Assembly (NCBI GenBank): GCA_031290135.1
Contig: JAITOE010000017.1
Span: 1-32,135 of the forward strand
Source of the DNA: Eubacteriales Family XIII. Incertae Sedis bacterium
Lineage (GTDB): Bacteria > Bacillota > Clostridia > Peptostreptococcales > Anaerovoracaceae
Direction: 5' to 3'
DNA: 32,135 nucleotides
Shown: positions 32,073-32,135 of the stretch, in pieces
Position numbering within the stretch: the first letter of the stretch is position 1
How the letters are laid out: each line of letters begins with the position of its first letter
The notes under the pieces: generated by a model
What the model saw: the letters and a program-made list of their open reading frames with translations, nothing else
What the model was told of the DNA's origin: nothing
Database searches by the model: none
Program-made: the position numbers and the translations under genes

Positions 32073-32135
32073 AATCGTTCATAAAAAGTAACTGTTCACC
32101 CGGCTGCGGGGCGGGCGCCGCCCGGAGGCGGCGAA

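Overview
The window looks like a Gram-positive/Negativicutes-type anaerobe chromosome, with almost every gene on the minus strand. From left to right it holds: (1) a glycan/surface-modification cluster: a decayed GT2 remnant, a SAM methyltransferase, two GT2 glycosyltransferases with an unusual C-terminal domain, and a CDP-glycerol-transferase-like/beta-propeller fusion; (2) a small GC-rich accessory cassette (~7.6-10.1 kb) with a highly structured intergenic region (probable ncRNA), a TnpB/IS605-OrfB-like protein in which all three RuvC catalytic acidic residues appear to be replaced, and a divergently transcribed compact tyrosine recombinase; the two genes are separated by paired 40-bp palindromic boxes that each contain an outward-facing TATAAT and whose 6-bp cores are inverted relative to each other; (3) core genes pduL, hpt, a YkvA/DUF1232 gene, ysxC(engB), lon, clpX, clpP, tig and pyruvate:ferredoxin oxidoreductase; (4) a chemotaxis/flagellar/c-di-GMP-type operon: cheB, cheW, cheD, cheC, a ComFB-domain protein, a ParA ATPase, a PilZ protein, fapA, two FlgF/FlgG-type rod/hook genes and a FliA-type sigma factor. 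Several dispersed intergenic repeat families are present. The most novel-looking item is the nuclease-dead TnpB-like + structured RNA + tyrosine recombinase cassette. All family calls come from reading the sequence and recalled motifs; no searches were run.
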